Source of the DNA: Serilophus lunatus
Taxonomy: Eukaryota > Chordata > Aves > Passeriformes > Eurylaimidae
Length of the DNA stretch: 64,000 nt
Assembly: GCA_013399895.1 (NCBI GenBank)
Contig: VXBA01006133.1
Coordinates: forward strand, 124,001 to 188,000
Reading direction: 5' to 3'
Position 1 is the first letter of the stretch. Every line of letters starts with the position of its first letter. Position numbers and translations under genes: made by a program. Of the stretch, positions 12,966 through 23,394 are shown in pieces. The notes below the pieces were generated by a model, which saw only the letters and a list, made by a program, of their open reading frames with translations, searched no databases and was not told the DNA's origin.

Positions 12966-14460
12966 CTATGCCTCAAGCAAGAAGCTTTTGAAGACATTCA
13001 CAAGTCCATGGGCCCTGAGAGAGTGCATCCTTAAGTGCTGAGAAAACTGATGTGTACTACCGTTAGGCCATTCACAATCATCTTGTAAAGGTTTTGAAGA
13101 TCCAGCAAGGTGTCTGAAAATTGGAAGAAAGTCATTGGTCTTCAAAAAGGGCAAGAAGGAGGACCTAAGGAACTACCAGCCAGTGAGCCTCACCTCAATT
13201 CCTGGAAAAGTGATGGACCCCCACATTCTGGACAGCATCTTTATCCACATAAATGACAAGAAAGTGATCAGGATTAATTAGTATGGATTCAGTAACGCTA
13301 AATCATGCTTGACCATCTTGGTTGTCTTCTACAATTAAAAAAATACTTGGGTGGAAAAGAGGAGAGGAGTGGATATTGTCAAAGGCTTTTGACACTGTCT
13401 CTCACAATATCCTCATAAACAAACTTAGGAAGTGTGGATGGACTGGAAGAGTGCACAATGATGTGGATTGAGAACTGGCTGACCAGTAGATCCCACAGTG
13501 TCATAATTGGTGGCACAGGGTGTAGTTGGAGGCCTGCCACTTGTGGTGTCCCCAAGGTTGAACACTGGGGCCAGCATTGTTTGACTTGTTCGACTTGTTC
13601 ATCAATGACTTGGATAAAGGAGTAGATGTTTCCTCAGCAAGTTCACTAATGACACAAACATGGGAGGAGTGGCCAAATACCTCAAAGTGTTGTGCAGCCT
13701 TTCAGAGGGATCTCGACAGGTTGGAGAGATGGGCAAAAAATAACTATCTGAAATTCAACAAAGACAAACATAGGTTCCTGAACCTGGGAAAGAATAGCTC
13801 CATGCACCAGTACAGGCTTAGGGCCAACCTTCTGGAAATCAAGTCTGTGAAGGATTTGGGAGTCCTGGTGGAAACAAACTGTCCATGAATCAGCAGTGTC
13901 CTCTTGTGGCCAAGAAGGACAGTTGTATCCTGGGCTGCATTGAGAAGAGCATTGCCAGCGTATCAAGGGAAATGATCCTGCTCCTCTACTCAACCCTGAT
14001 GAACCACATCTAGAGTGCTGAATCCAGTTCTGCGGTCCTCAGAATAAGAGAGACATGGAGCTCCTGAAGTGGGTCCACTGCAGGGCAACAAAGTTGATTA
14101 AGGGTCTGAAGCATCTCTTTTATGAGGTTCAGCCTTGAGAAGAGACATCTGAGAGAGAACATCAGCAACATCTGCAGATATATGAAGAGAGGGTGTCAAG
14201 AAGATGTAGCCAGGCTCTTCTCAATGGTGTCAAGTAATAGGACAAGTATCAAGCACCAGAATACGAGGAAGAACTTTACAGGTAACTGCACTGGAGCAGG
14301 TTGGCTAGAGAGGCTGTGTAGTCTCCCTCACTGGAGAAATCCAAGAAAAATCTGGACACAATCCTGTGCACTGTGCTGTAGGATGACTGGGCTTAAGCAA
14401 GGAGGTTGAACCAGATCATCCATTGTGATCTCTTCTAACTTTGCCTGTTCTGTGATTCTC
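12966..14460 (+). mobile_element. CR1 LINE, 5'-truncated, broken ORF2
   Basis: About 1.5 kb of CR1 in sense orientation. Translation in shifting frames shows reverse-transcriptase landmarks: 'WIENWL' with 'SWRPATCGVP' near 13465-13555, 'FINDLDKG' near 13600, and 'RDLDRLERWAKNNYLKFNKDK' near 13707-13765. The C-terminal region (RFSLEKRHLR) starts near 14125. The catalytic FADD region is spoiled, there are in-frame stops (for example near 13276) and several frameshifts, so it makes no enzyme. The 3' end is the typical CR1 tail (TCTGTGATTCTC at about 14449-14460). The 5' end is truncated, as is usual for CR1. No target-site duplication is seen, also usual for this family. Confidence 0.9.
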
Positions 14461-14781
14461 ATAATCTTGTGTCAATAATACAAACATACATTATAATATT
14501 CAACAACCAAACCAATATCAAGCTTCTTTAGGGGGAAAGAAAACTTATAACAGCCATTATTTTTCCATGCCCATTTTAGATATCTGCTTTATAATTAAAT
14601 AACTATTGTCTTCTGTGTGCTTATTTTTCTTCATTAGAAGAACATCCAGAAGAAATCTTCTAAAGACTACATTGACTTTATATAAGTCTCAATTAGGACA
14701 GGTTAACTTGTAGTTTGTATGGTAATGTTGATTTTTTTCTGCAATAGTTTGCTTTTATTGATACTGAACTTCCTTTTCTTA

Positions 14782-14850
14782 TCATAAAATCATAGAAGAG
14801 TTTGGGTTTGAAGGGACCTTTGTCACGATCCACTCAGTAAGGAAAGTGAT
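14782..14850 (-). mobile_element. CR1 3' tail fragment, minus strand
   Basis: Begins with the reverse complement of a CR1 terminus (ATCATAAAATCATAGAA) followed by 'GGGTTTGAAGGGACCTT', the conserved last 50 bases of many avian CR1 copies. The homology fades after about 14850, so this is a short, old fragment. Confidence 0.65.
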
Positions 14851-15224
14851 GTTCATTATAAACGCTCATCAGGTTGAACTAAGTGTCAGGTCCCCATGTA
14901 TGGGGCAACTCTGATGTGTTACCTATACAGTCTCCTTAACTCAGTCAAACAGCCCACTACTGGGTATCAAAACTGTTAGCTAAAATGCCCTTAAATTTTA
15001 CAACACACTTCAACGAGTGCCTAGTCCTCACAACAAACCTCAGAAAGGAGTAAAGGGTAGAATATGACATCTGCACTTTGCCAAGACAAAGCAAGAGAGG
15101 TAACAAATAAAGGCAGAAAAGAGAAGAAAGAAGATCACTAGTCCTTAGACTCCATGTTGATTCTGCTGTATCAGGTCAACAGAGAGAGACAGACTGAAAT
15201 AGTAAAAAAGTAGGTGAGGGAGAC
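14851..15224. other. Unique intergenic DNA between two repeats
   Basis: No gene or RNA recognised. It may hold further decayed CR1 sequence, but I cannot align it. Confidence 0.45.
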
Positions 15225-15712
15225 TGTGGCATTTCACGGGTCCCCCCAAAAAACAACCACACAAGTGTAGTGTCAAAGGAGAAATCTGCTTATTGCTTAC
15301 AGGAAAGCACTTATACAGTCAACATTATAGTTTACATTTTTCTAACTGCTATCTAAGACTTCTAGCATAAGACAGTTTGAACATCTCTACTGACTATAGG
15401 AATATTTCAAATGCCAGTTTTCACTGAAGAGAGGCTGCTCTATCAGCTTTTCTCCCTACCAATCCAATGTTGCCGTGCCATACAGTCTCCCACAGATGGT
15501 ATGCTCAGTCCTCGCACTTGCGGTACAGCTCCATCCTCTTCCACTCCTCTGGGTCCTACATTCCACCTGCCACATGACTTACAAAAAAAACTTCACAAAC
15601 TGTTTTCAAACTATATGATATTTCCCCACAGGAGACCAGTCCATTTCCTTTTATAGTAAACCTGGTGCATGCCTCTTATGTAAAATAAATTTTTCACTCC
15701 ATTACATTCACA
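15225..15712 (-). mobile_element. Probable solo LTR, minus strand
   Basis: The left end TGTGGCATTTCACGGG at 15225 looks like the reversed 3' end of an avian LTR. On the minus strand a TATA-like ACTATAAAAGG lies near 15648-15658 and an AATAAG polyadenylation-like signal at 15289-15294. The right end (...ATTCACA, about 15712) gives only a partial inverted terminal match, TGTG/CACA. No clear target-site duplication. The 81-aa plus-strand frame at 15411-15656 lies antisense inside it and is not a gene. Confidence 0.45.
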
Positions 15713-18700
15713 GACATACAGCCAGCCCTTTTGAGCCCTTCAGGAAGTGAATCGGGGCAGGGAGTTGATGCAGATGAACTGAGCATGAGTCTCACCATCC
15801 ACAGCATAAAAAATGTTTTCCTTATATCATGAAGTCAGCCATTATCAGAAGATGGTTCTGCGGCCCTCCATCTGCTATTGCATGGGTAAGCTCTTATCAT
15901 CAGCATGCTTTGTTAACTCAGTATTTTCTGTGTTGGGGGTTATTGTTTGTTTGTTGCTGTTTGGCTTTTTTTCCTAGCTAATTTATGAATATAGTAAAGG
16001 CTTCCAGCAGAAAATACTCTGGTAAAATTTCCAATGTGAAAACAGGTAATTTGTCCTTAGCCTTTACTTCTTACCTTTTCAACACAAGACTAACATTCTG
16101 TAACATCTTTATCACCTTAAAAGCCTTTATGTCTAAAAACCTCCTAAAAACATTGTCAATTTTTGTTTTCAAACACATTAGATAAATTTATATGCATATA
16201 CACTCATTCCTTAAACAAATTGTAATAGTTCTATTAGGCATGAATCTGACTCAAATAAACTTAGATTTTAAAAGCAACCTAGATTTCCTTTTAAGGTGTA
16301 TACCGGAAAACACCCATCTCTCTGTTTTATCAGAACACAAAAAAGAAGCTAGATCATAGTGACTCTATGGAAAAAATTAAAATTTGCTGATTTGAAAAGC
16401 TAGAGTTAGCACAGCAATAATATACAGATAACAGCCTGCGTCTGCCTACTTAGAAGAATTCAGAGAGCTTCACTAAACTCACCTAATCAGATTGCAATAT
16501 AAAAATATGTAAACTTTATAGCAGAAAATAGTCTGGGTTTCCAAAGCATTCCCAAATTGAGATCAAATTCAAATAGATAAGCAATATTCACATGCTAGAT
16601 CAATAGTACCTAAATAAATTATAGGTACATAATGCATCTGAGTTGAAATTTAAATGTTTTGAAGCCAGAAATACTGTTGCATAAATCATGAATTGTGTAA
16701 AATTTCCCAGTGGCTGCAATTACACTCTGTGCTAGAGTAAGGACTTCAAAATTTGGCTTGCTGTGAGCATAAAACAGACAGCTCATAGTCGTAGAAGCCA
16801 GAACAGTAATACTCCAGAAGACAACCATGTTGCATTAGCAATGAGCAAATTCATAATGGTTTTACAGAAGCAAATGCTAATAGACATTGACTTTCTGGTG
16901 CAAGTTTCAAAGGATGAAGCCATGCAAAAGCTTAACTCTGTAAATTTGTTGAACTGCAAAATAACAAACATATCTTAAATGGCTTCTTAATCACTTAGGA
17001 ACTCAAGATCCTCAAACAATGTGAGCCTAGTAATTTTTCTAGTGTCAATTAAAAAAGTAATATGGCTCTATAATACCATCTATAATACCAGCTATGTTCA
17101 CTGCAGTACGTGTAAATTGTGAATAATATTGTTGACTATCTGTAAGGTTAATCTAGTATCATGGACTAGATATTAGTCTATTTTATTTCTTTTTTTATAT
17201 CTTCAGAAAGAATAAAGAATAAATAATAGTAATGATAGAGAAGAAATAATGATAAAAAAGAAGTGTTCTGCAATAATATTTTGTAAAGTAGATCAGAGTT
17301 ACCTCCTGTCTTAACTTCTAGAGATCTTTTTCATTACTATGGCAGTTTAAAGAAAGCACTTTTATTTCCCTAACTAACTGGGGAATAACATACTTAAGAC
17401 TTTTTGGAAGATGACATAAGGAAAAAATGATTGACCAATAGAGGCCCCAGGAACCCAATTAGTGCAGAACGTGTACTCAGAAATGACATCCCAGATATAA
17501 ATCAGATGTATTAATTAGACCAGCATGGGGACTATGTAAATAAATATAAGCTGTTTATTATGTGCTACCACAGGAAAACAAACAAACAAACAAAAAACGA
17601 ACAACAGAGATTATGCACTTTTCCAGCAATTAATTACTTATCTTAAAGAGTAAAAGTCTGTGAAGTGGAAATGCTAGAAACAGCAAACCACCAAAAGCTG
17701 TATGCTAAGCGGCCAATAGCTGACTGACCTTTTCTTTGTAATTGCCTATGTCCTTGCAATATTTTTTTATAAGGTCTCAATGTGAAGTGAAAGACTAAAA
17801 ACATATTTTTTTGTTGAATTCATAAAAGTGATGCAAAAAATGTAGAGTGTGAATTTTTCACCAGTGTACACAAATTATGAAACTATTGCAAGTTGTTGAA
17901 GATTATTGCAATTATATTAATGACTGAACACCAAGGAAAATCAGATAATGACACAAGAGTAAACTAACAACAAACTTTTGGAAATGTGTAGCCTAAGAAA
18001 CCTTAAGGTATATACTTTTGATCTATGGCCTATTTCAGAGGAAAGGTAGTCAAAACTAAATGGTTAGTCAAAACTAAATGGTTTTCAGTAAAGACTGTCT
18101 ATATAAAGAAGACCTATCAGAGATAGTATCTGTTTCTAAAATTCTCAAAGTATCTCTTAATAAATACATTTGATGAAAAAAAGAAAATAAATGTGATGCA
18201 AAGAAAATCAAGGTTTTCTTTTGATAGTAATGAAATAAAATTGAAAGTGCAATTTTGTTCCTAAAATTAGAAAAGGATCAAACATAGTATATATACCAAT
18301 GTTTGTATTCACTTGAAATAACATCAACTGAATCTATGGACAGTCTTACAGAGTTAAAAGCAGGTTTTTGTTTCTTCTGTTTTCTTCCACTCTAGAGTGA
18401 AAATAGCACCCAAATATAAAGCACTCAAATGAAAAAATAGATATAACCGCCAATGAGATATTTTGACAGCAGTGCAATTTTTGAAAGTGATCTGCTCTTT
18501 TACACTGAAAGGAAATTTCTGATTTAAGTGGTCTATTGATAAAATCTGGAAAAACATATCTTATCAGGTCATTTATGCTATTTTACACCCAGACCAGCAT
18601 CATTTACTAGAAAATATATTTTAAGAAGAAAAATTATGGCAAGGTTGTGCTGCTGACAATTCACACTTTTTTTCCCCACTGTAGCCTCTAGTGATTTGAT

Positions 18701-19454
18701 CTCTGCACAGAAAGATTCCTAGCCTAATATTATACCTAGCCTTGAATTTACTGGTGCAAGGTAGGCACCAGCAGTTCAGAAGTCAAATTCATATATACCT
18801 TATGTTGAAAGTGTGAATACCTTTATAGGAAGACAGAAAAAGTCAGCACTGTAGAGAGACTTTCTGTTCTTCTGCATGCTATGTTCTTCAAAAAGTAGAG
18901 ATAAAAAAAAAAAAAAAGGTATTTTCACTAACACTGCTCTTTTCACAGTGAACCATATTTAGACATATTCTGACAGTATTTCCAGCTGTACAGTTAAATC
19001 ATGTTGATCAGTTATTGATCTTCCAGGCACCATGCAATATCTGATGCCAAAGACATTAGCACAACTGTCATTTACCAAACCTCTCAGTATGAGTCTACTG
19101 TTCTCAGCTTCTACAGATTGCAGTAACATACTTGCTCAGAATGTAGCAGATGTGACCAGACCATGTGTTCTTTAATCTCACTCATATTAAAGTGGTGGTT
19201 TAGCTTTGAAGGGGTCTTGCTGGTTCCTGAAGTTTTCTAACAATACAGAATGCAAGATTCTAGACTTCTCTGAAATAGTTCTAACAGGGATTTATGGTGG
19301 TAAACCAAGTGCTTAAAGGTATTTTATGAGCAAAGTTAAATACAGAAAGAACTTTTATTATAGGGAATTTAGAGGGCGCAGAGGCAAATCAAACATGATG
19401 TTCCTTTGTCTGACCTATAAACACTTAAGAATAAATTGCAAAGTATTTTCATAC
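15713..19454. other. Unique AT-rich intergenic DNA
   Basis: No gene or RNA recognised. Contains an (AAAC)n stretch near 17576-17597 and an exact 18-bp tandem duplication at 18047-18082. Open frames of 62-71 aa overlap on both strands and look accidental. Confidence 0.6.
18047..18082. repeat. Exact tandem duplication, 18 bp x 2
   Basis: The unit TAGTCAAAACTAAATGGT occurs twice back to back with no mismatch. The identity suggests a recent local duplication. Confidence 0.9.
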
Positions 19455-20360
19455 AATCACAGAAAGGGCAGAGGGAGAAAAACTTCTAGAGGTCGTTTGG
19501 TTGAACCACTCTCCTCAAGCAGGGCCACGTGGAGACAGATTCCCAGGAAAATATCTAGACAGCTTTTGAATATCTCCAAGGATGGAGACTCCATAACCTC
19601 TCTGGGAACCTGTGTCAGTGCTCAGTCAAACTCACGGTCAAAAAGTATTTCCTGATGTTCAGAAGGAACTTCCTGTGTTTCAGTTTGTGTTCGTTGTGTC
19701 TGGTCCTGTTACTGGACACAACTGAGAAGTCTCTGGCTCTGTCTTACCTGCACCCCCCCTTCAGGTATGTATATATCATATCCCCTTGAACCTTCTCTCT
19801 TGTAAGCTAAATAGTTCCAGCTCTTTCAGTGTTTCCTCATAAAATACATGCTTTAGCACCTTCATCATATTTGTGGTTCTTTTTTTTGAAGTCTGTTCAT
19901 GGCACTCTTGTACTGGTACAGTACTCCAGGTATGGCCTCATCAGTGCTGAGTACAGAAGAATTACTTCTCTCAGCCTGCTTGCAATACTTTGCCTATAGC
20001 AGCCTAGGATACCATTAGCCTCTTTTATGGAAAGGGCACAGTGCTGACTTCTGTTTAGCTTATTATCCACCAGCTTAAAACAGACCTTTTTTGTGAATGT
20101 ACTTTCTGATCCTTTACCCGCTAAAATGTGTCAGTGCCTGAGGTTGTTCGTCCCCAGGTGCAGGACTTTGCACTTCTCATTGAACTTCCTGTCAGCTCAT
20201 TTCTCCAAACTACTGAGATCCCTTTTGATGGCAGCACAACCTTACAGCATATCAGTCACTTCTCCCAGTTTAGTGTCATCAGCAAACTTACTGAAAGTGC
20301 TCTCCGTTTCACCATCCTGGTCATTAAAAGGAGCCTGAAAAGGATTGGCTCAGTTTCACA
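19455..20360 (-). mobile_element. CR1 LINE 3' region, minus strand
   Basis: Reverse complement of the 3' third of CR1. It starts at the left with the CR1 terminus (ACAATCACAGAA). It then runs back through the C-terminal ORF2 coding region ('aaggatggagactcca', 'ctgatgttcagaaggaactt', 'gtactccaggtatggcctca') to the polymerase motif region ('tagtgtcatcagcaaact', about 20270-20290). Homology weakens from about 20345. It carries many substitutions and indels and is not coding. The plus-strand frames at 20093-20517 are antisense artefacts. Its truncated 5' end faces the truncated 5' end of the next CR1. Confidence 0.88.
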
Positions 20361-20409
20361 TAAGTCCCATTTAACTACTTTGATATCCTTCACCCATCCT
20401 TCTGACCCA

Positions 20410-22195
20410 GAAGGTAACCTATCTAGTGAATGGAGAGAAAGCAATAGATATAGTTTTTTTCTGGATTTTAGTAAGAATTTTGATACTGTCTCTTACAGCA
20501 CCCTTCTGGACAAGTAATCTAATTGTGGGAAGTGGGCTAAAGGTGTGCTGGGTGAATAACTAGATGAACGGCAGAGCTCAAAGGATTGTGGTGAATGGGA
20601 CTACATCTGGCTGGAGACCAGTCACGAACAGTGTTTCTCAGGATTCATTTCTAGGGCCAGTTCTCTTTAGTATATTTATCAATGATCTGCATGCAGAAGT
20701 GGAATGCACTTTTAGAAAGTTTGATGATGATAGCAACCTAGGAGGGTTTGCTGACTCTTTTGATAGACAGGAGGTCTTGCAGAGGGATCTGAATAGACTG
20801 GAGCATTGGGCAATCATCAGTGAGGTGAAATCTAAGTCAGTGTTGAAAAATATATCTGGTCCAGGAAGCTTGGTTTGCAAACTGCAGATAGAGATTGATC
20901 TCTGGATCATAGCCTGAGGGTAAAGGCCATGAACTGTCAACCTTTGGGATAGCAAAGGGCATGAAGATGGGTGATGGCATCCAGATGGACATTGACAGTG
21001 AGATACAGGAGGAGCTAGGAATTGCTGACCTTTTGGGTAAACAAGGAAATGAAGACAGATGATGCCAGCAAAGTGAATGGATATGGAGAGAGGACAGGAG
21101 CAGAGGACTCGGGAGGAAGAGCAAGACTTACACACAGATGGACTGTGAAGGTGTAAAAGCCCAGGGGTTACTATGCTGGGGGTCCTCCTTAGAGGTACCA
21201 GCTCAGGTGGCTTCTATGTTACTGTGCCATCAATAAATGGATTTACAGAACAAGACATCTGAGATTCTGCTACGGGAAACCTGAGGCAAAACTGGTAATG
21301 AAACCTGGTCTGACTGTGTGAGTGGGGTGTAGAGGTAGTCAAGTAGGGCATCTGTCAGGCCACTGGGGCCATCTATGAGATTAAGGGGCTTTGGTCCCAC
21401 CAGTTAAATGTCTCTGGTCCTGCAGGTGTGTCTGCCAGAGAGTCTTTTGTGTGGTAAGACTGTGAAGCTGCCTCAACAGACAAAGTACTGGATTCTGAAC
21501 CTAAGATGGAGTAATGCTGGGCACAAGTGCAAGTTGGGATAGACATGCCTGGAGACCAGACCTACAGAAAGGAATCAGAGGATGTTGGTCAACAACAGGC
21601 TCCATACGAGCCCACAGTTTGTCCTGGCAGCCAAAAGACAGAAACAAATCCAGGGGTATATCAAACACTGACTAATCAGTGATCAGGAGAGGTGACAATT
21701 CCACTTTATTCAGCAGGTGTGGCCTCATCTGGAATACTGTGTGTAGTTCTTGGTCCTACAATTTAAGAAGGATGTGCACATCCAGAGGAGGGGAATCAAA
21801 GCTGGTGAGAGAGCTGAAAGGAATATCCTATGAGAAGGGGGATTTGGGGCTTGTCCAGTTTGGAGAAAAGGCTAAGGAGCAACCTCATTGCACCATACAG
21901 CTTCCTGAAGAGAGGAAGTGCAGAGGTAAGTGCTGGTCTCTTCTCCCTTTTGTCCAGTGACTGGACATAGGGGATGGCTTAAAGCTTTGCCATGGGAGGT
22001 TCACACTGGACATTAATAAGCAATTCTTTACAGAGAGGGTGGTTAGAGAGGTGGTCTATGCCCTAAGCCTGTCAGTGTTTAAGAGGCACTAGGACAATTT
22101 TCTTAGCAACAAACTTTAACTTTTGGTCAGTCCTAAATTGGTCAGGACCCTAGGTCCCTAGGTCCCTTTCAACTGAAACAGAGCATTCTATTCTA
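20410..22195 (+). mobile_element. CR1 LINE, plus strand, split by an LTR
   Basis: The first part (20410-20840) encodes broken reverse transcriptase: 'FFLDFSKNFDTVSYSTLLDK' near 20458-20515, 'GWRPVTNSVSQDSFLGPVLF' and 'FINDLHAEVECT' near 20620-20715, then a damaged FADD motif reading FDDDS. The coding homology stops at about 20840 and resumes at about 21479 ('attctgaacct...gctgggcacaagtgcaagt'). It then continues through 'ctcatctggaatactgtgtg' to the CR1 3' end (...ttcaactgaaac...attctattcta) at 22195. The 638-bp interruption has LTR structure. Frameshifts and stops throughout, so it is inactive. Confidence 0.88.
20841..21478 (+). mobile_element. Solo LTR nested inside a CR1
   Basis: This interval interrupts continuous CR1 homology. 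It begins TGTTGA and ends TCAACA, a perfect 6-bp inverted terminal repeat with the canonical TG...CA ends. A TATA-like GTGTAAAAGCCC lies near 21152 and a clear AATAAA at about 21232-21237, both in plus orientation. The flanking five bases (GTCAG left, GACAA right) agree at three of five positions, so any target-site duplication has decayed. No internal retroviral genes are present, as expected after LTR-LTR recombination. Family not assigned. Confidence 0.7.
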
Positions 22196-22550
22196 GATAT
22201 TCTGGAGAAGAGGAGACTCAGGAGTTACCTTATTGCTGTCTATAACTACCTAAAAGGAAGTTGTAGTCAGGCAACTCTCAGGCAACTGATGACAGAATAA
22301 GAGGATACAGTCTCAAGTTCCACCAGGGGACGTTCAGATTTGATATTAAGAAGAAATTATTCACTGAAAGGGTGATCCACCATTGGAATGGGCTGCTCAG
22401 GGAGGTGATGGAGTCACCGACCCTGGAGGTTTTCAAGAGTAGGCTGGATGAGGCACTTGGTGCCATGGTTTAGATGATGGGTTGCTGTTAGATTATACAT
22501 CGGATTTGATGATCTCTAAGGTGTCTTCCAACCTTGCTGATACTGTGATA
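22196..22550 (+). mobile_element. CR1 LINE 3' fragment, plus strand
   Basis: Starts exactly where the previous CR1 ends. It covers the ORF2 C-terminal region ('ctggagaagaggagactcag', 'aagaagaaattattcactgaaagggt', 'ctcagggaggtgatggagtca') and the 3' untranslated tail (...tcttccaaccttgctgatactgtgata). It represents a different CR1 subfamily from the copy before it, judging by the tail. The abutment suggests insertion at the terminus of the older copy. Confidence 0.85.
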
Positions 22551-22852
22551 GGGTCATGTAAAAGGAGTGCTTTTGCTTGATCCTTCAAAAGGGGAGATTC
22601 TTTCGACTCCTCATTATTTATTGGACTGTCAGAGCCCCTGGGAAATCAAAACCCTTTAATGCTCGACCAGTCTGCCAGTGTCCCATATGTAGGGAACCTT
22701 CACCAACAGATTCACCAATTGAAGGATGTGCGTTCAATTTGCCCTTCCAGGTGGAGCCTGAGCCAACAGAGGAGGGGACCCTTCAGTGGGCCTTCCCATT
22801 GTGTATACTGCTGCCGGCCACTGTCAGCAACTTATCAGGAATAACTTAATAG
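22551..22852. other. GC-richer segment of unknown origin
   Basis: Sits between a CR1 tail and an LTR candidate, with higher GC than the surroundings. Two overlapping frames (90 and 61 aa) in different registers argue against coding. Probably decayed repeat sequence, but I could not place it. Confidence 0.4.
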
Positions 22853-23394
22853 TGTACAGAAAACACACTTTTTATTAATACAAATTGTGACAAGTGAGTT
22901 TTTGTGGTAGTCTGTGATAAGGTCCATCTGCAAAAGCACATTTAAAATCATGTAATAACAATACATGGCAAAGCATAAGTACAAGTTTTAAAACAAAACT
23001 ATTTACTACAAATATTATGAAGCAAAAGCAAGTTCCAATCTCTAAAGCAAGCAGTTAGTGCTCATAAAGTAAGCAGTAACCCATGTGCCCTAATACAGGG
23101 CTACCTGTATGAGATGGAGAAGAGAGGTTCAGCCTATCAGCTGCTCCAACACTGGTGGAAAAACTACCCACAGTTTCTTCCTATTTCCAACATCTTTATA
23201 TCCTATTTCTTTAGGGGTTTTGGGGGAGCTTGAGTACTATAGTCAATAAAGTAAATTGGAGGTAGTGTGACAGGTATCTATTTTTCTTGATGAATAGGTG
23301 GCAGAGGTCAAAGAGATCACCACATTCCCATCCAGCAGTCTGTTAGTAAAGAAAGGCTGTGTTACCTTCACATCACTTCGTTCTTGAATGTACA
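22853..23394 (-). mobile_element. Possible old LTR, minus strand
   Basis: Ends read TGTACA (22853) and TGTACA (to 23394), so the termini form a 6-bp inverted repeat. On the minus strand there is an AATAAA near 22873-22878 and a TATA-like GGATATAAAG near 23198-23207. No target-site duplication was found and I do not recognise the family. The termini could be coincidental. Confidence 0.3.

Noticed and set aside
20638..21135. 165-aa minus-strand frame
   Set aside because: Antisense to CR1 reverse transcriptase and running into the nested LTR; no independent coding evidence.
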